A stretch of 64,000 bases of DNA, from positions 1,351,001 through 1,415,000 of the forward strand of contig NZ_CP035501.1 of NCBI RefSeq assembly GCF_004135585.1, in the 5' to 3' direction. A program made the translations under genes and the position numbers. Each line of letters begins with the position of its first letter. Position 1 is the stretch's first letter. Source of the DNA: Sphingosinicella sp. BN140058 (GTDB lineage: Bacteria; Pseudomonadota; Alphaproteobacteria; Sphingomonadales; Sphingomonadaceae). Below the pieces are notes generated by a model. That model ran no database searches. It was not told the DNA's origin and was given only the letters and a program-made list of their open reading frames with translations. Shown piece after piece: positions 62,429 through 64,000 of this stretch.

Positions 62429-63711
62429 CTTTGCTGAGGGCCTGGTTCGCGATCCCCTTATGGAAGCGCGTGCTCGGCGCGCTCGCGCTCGGCCTGGTCT
62501 TCGCGCTGCTGTGGCCGCAGGCGACGCCGGCGGTGCAGTTCATGGGCGACCTGTTCGTCCGCGCGATCCGCATGCTGGTGGTGCCGATCGTGCTGGTGAC
62601 GATCGCCTCCGGGATCACCGCCCTGGGCGATCCCAAACGGATCGGCGGCCTCGGCGCGCGCACGATCGGCCTGTTCGCGCTGACCACCGCCGTCGCGGTG
62701 TCGGTCGGCATGGCCGTCGCAACCCTGGTGCGGCCGGGCGTCGGGGCGCCGCTCGGCAGCGCAACGGCAAAGGCACTCGGCACGCCACCGTCGCCCTATG
62801 AGCAGTTGATCGGGATCGTCCCGACCAACATCTTCGACGCGCTCGCCAAGGGCGACATGCTGGCGATCATCTTCGTCGCGATCCTGCTCGGCGTCGGGAC
62901 CTTGGTTGCCGGAGAGGCCGGCCGGCCGCTCGCGGGACTGCTCCAGTCCGCGTCGGCGGTGCTGCTCAAGATCGTCGGGATCGTCATGGAAGCGACCCCC
63001 TTCGGCGTGTTCGCGCTGATCGCGGTGGCGGTGGCGGCGAACGGCGCCAAGGTGTTCGTCAACGTCGGCTGGCTTGCCGTCGCGGTCGTGCTTGGCTCGG
63101 CGATCCAGATCGTGCTGGTGCACAGCGTCATCCTGAAGGTGCTGGCACGGGTGCCGGTCGGCCGGTTCTTCCGAAGCATCATCGATGCGATGGTGGTCGC
63201 TTTCTCCACCGCCTCGAGCTCCGCAACCTTGCCGGTCGCGATGCGCATCGCAGAGCAGAAGCTTGGAGTCGGGCGCCCGGTCTATTCGACCGTGCTGCCG
63301 CTCGGCGCCAGCATCGGCAAGGACGGGACCGCAATGTATGTCGGCCTGCTCAGCCTGTTCAGCCTGCAGGCGTTCGGCACGCCGATGACTCCGACCGTCT
63401 ATGCGCTGGTCCTGCTGACCGGGGCGCTCGCCGCCTTCGGCACCGCCCCGGTGCCCTCGGCTTCCCTGTTCATGCTCGCCGCCGTGCTCTCCGCGGTCGG
63501 AATCGCGCCCGAGCAGACGGCTCTGGTGGTCGGCTTCGTCCTGCCGTTCGACCGCCTGCTCGACATGACCCGCACGGTGCCGAGCGCCAGCGCCAACCTG
63601 ACGGTGGCGACGACCGTGGCGCGGTGGGAGGGCGAGCTCGACGAAGAGGTTCTCCGCACTCGAGTGGACACGAACATGGCGCAACCAGACACCACCCCCC
63701 GTTCGGGCTGA
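62425..63711 (+). CDS. Dicarboxylate/amino acid:cation symporter (DAACS)
   Basis: 428 residues with about eight membrane helices and two re-entrant hairpins. Hallmarks: the serine-rich HP1 tip FSTASSSATLPVAMRIAEQKLGV; the GASIGKDGTAMYVG stretch in place of the usual LGATINMDGTA; FGTAPVPSASLFMLAAVLSAVGI (HP2); and DRLLDMTRTVPSASANLTVA carrying the substrate Asp/Arg. Transports glutamate, aspartate or dicarboxylates with Na+ or H+. The GKDG variation may shift specificity. Last gene of the dgc operon, so D-glutamate is the natural candidate substrate. Confidence 0.92.
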   Translation: MTLLRAWFAIPLWKRVLGALALGLVFALLWPQATPAVQFMGDLFVRAIRMLVVPIVLVTIASGITALGDPKRIGGLGARTIGLFALTTAVAVSVGMAVATLVRPGVGAPLGSATAKALGTPPSPYEQLIGIVPTNIFDALAKGDMLAIIFVAILLGVGTLVAGEAGRPLAGLLQSASAVLLKIVGIVMEATPFGVFALIAVAVAANGAKVFVNVGWLAVAVVLGSAIQIVLVHSVILKVLARVPVGRFFRSIIDAMVVAFSTASSSATLPVAMRIAEQKLGVGRPVYSTVLPLGASIGKDGTAMYVGLLSLFSLQAFGTPMTPTVYALVLLTGALAAFGTAPVPSASLFMLAAVLSAVGIAPEQTALVVGFVLPFDRLLDMTRTVPSASANLTVATTVARWEGELDEEVLRTRVDTNMAQPDTTPRSG

Positions 63712-63784
63712 GCCTGTCGAAGCCCTTCCTTTCCCTTCGGCGCGAGCAAGAAGAACGGAGCTTCGACAAGCTCAGCTCGAACGG
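63699..63784. repeat. Intergenic inverted repeat overlapping the symporter stop
   Basis: Arms 63699-63723 (starting CCGTTCGGGCTGAGCCTGTC) and 63760-63784 (the inverted counterpart, ending AGCTCGAACGG) match at 23 of 25 positions. The core CCGTTCGNGCTGAGCNTGTCGAAGC-type sequence is a widespread short repeat in alphaproteobacterial intergenic DNA. The left arm supplies the last four codons and stop of the symporter gene. Confidence 0.75.
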
Positions 63785-63886
63785 AGCGAGAGTGGCGTGG
63801 GCCCGATGCGCATTCGTTATGATCGGGCCAAACCTGCGCATGGCCGAAACGCTTGCCCCGCAGCGCGTTCGCCCTACGGTTCGGGC

Positions 63887-64000
63887 ATGCAACGATCCCG
63901 CCGTCCTGCGCCGCTCGCGCTCCTGTTCCTATTCCTCGCCGCCCCTGCCCTCGCCAAAGAGCCACTCCAGCAGCGCGTCGAAGCCAAGCTCGCCGAGGCT
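63887..64000 (+). CDS. Start of an exported protein (truncated by window edge)
   Basis: Only 38 codons are visible from ATG 63887. They encode a signal peptide (SRRPAPLALLFLFLAAPALAKE) and the first mature residues PLQQRVEAKLAEA. Sphingomonad serine hydrolases of the beta-lactamase/D-Ala-D-Ala carboxypeptidase type often begin this way, but too little is present to assign it. Confidence 0.6.
   Translation, partial: MQRSRRPAPLALLFLFLAAPALAKEPLQQRVEAKLAEA

Overview
The window is GC-rich, densely coded and free of tRNA, rRNA, CRISPR arrays and insertion sequences. It looks like a chromosomal segment of an alphaproteobacterium, most likely a sphingomonad. The support is a class I PHA synthase with an alanine/lysine-rich phasin, a ClpS adaptor, a large TonB-dependent receptor, DUF3617 lipoproteins, a small secreted protein with a VVCGRR motif, promoters resembling the alphaproteobacterial EcfG (general stress response) consensus, and short intergenic inverted repeats of the kind common in sphingomonads. 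The genus cannot be fixed from this sequence.

Layout. 1-2.9 kb: arginine cluster argB(partial)-argF-argR-argG. 3.2-4.8 kb: a secreted unknown and a DUF1003 membrane protein behind a near-perfect EcfG promoter. 5-6.5 kb: a GST-ArsR-SRPBCC operon with tandem operator-like repeats. 6.5-11.3 kb: glpX, phaC, phasin (promoter bracketed by a perfect inverted repeat) and clpS. 11.6-19.1 kb: murA, a DUF445 protein, a 50-residue secreted protein and an RND efflux pair. 19.3-25.5 kb: two GlsB/YeaQ stress proteins flanking trpL-trpD-trpCF-trpB-trpA, which carries a leader peptide with four Trp codons and an attenuator hairpin. 25.7-38.5 kb: mixed housekeeping and catabolic genes (MBL-fold hydrolase, VOC protein, two DUF3617 lipoproteins around a class V aminotransferase, uvrB, SDR, amidohydrolase, alpha/beta hydrolase, FAD monooxygenase with a divergent MarR regulator and two matching operators).

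38.7-48.4 kb is one giant gene for a 3245-residue calcium-binding, RTX-type surface or secreted protein with an internal perfect 814-bp duplication. 48.4-51.2 kb holds small membrane proteins, a HEFTH-motif protein with a Leu-Pro repeat, and a coupled lipoprotein. 51.3-54.3 kb is a TonB-dependent receptor.

54.9-63.7 kb is the most coherent functional island: murQ and a DSD1-family PLP enzyme on the minus strand, divergent from a BadF/GlcNAc-kinase-type gene, a LysR regulator, and a tightly overlapping operon dgcN-dgcA-(exported N-acyl-D-amino-acid deacylase)-(dicarboxylate/amino acid:cation symporter). Together they suggest salvage of peptidoglycan-derived amino sugar and D-amino acids: D-glutamate is N-acetylated (DgcN), epimerised (DgcA) and fed into L-glutamate metabolism, while MurQ and the kinase handle the sugars. 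Product roles are inferred from family membership; the exact substrates are not shown by sequence alone.
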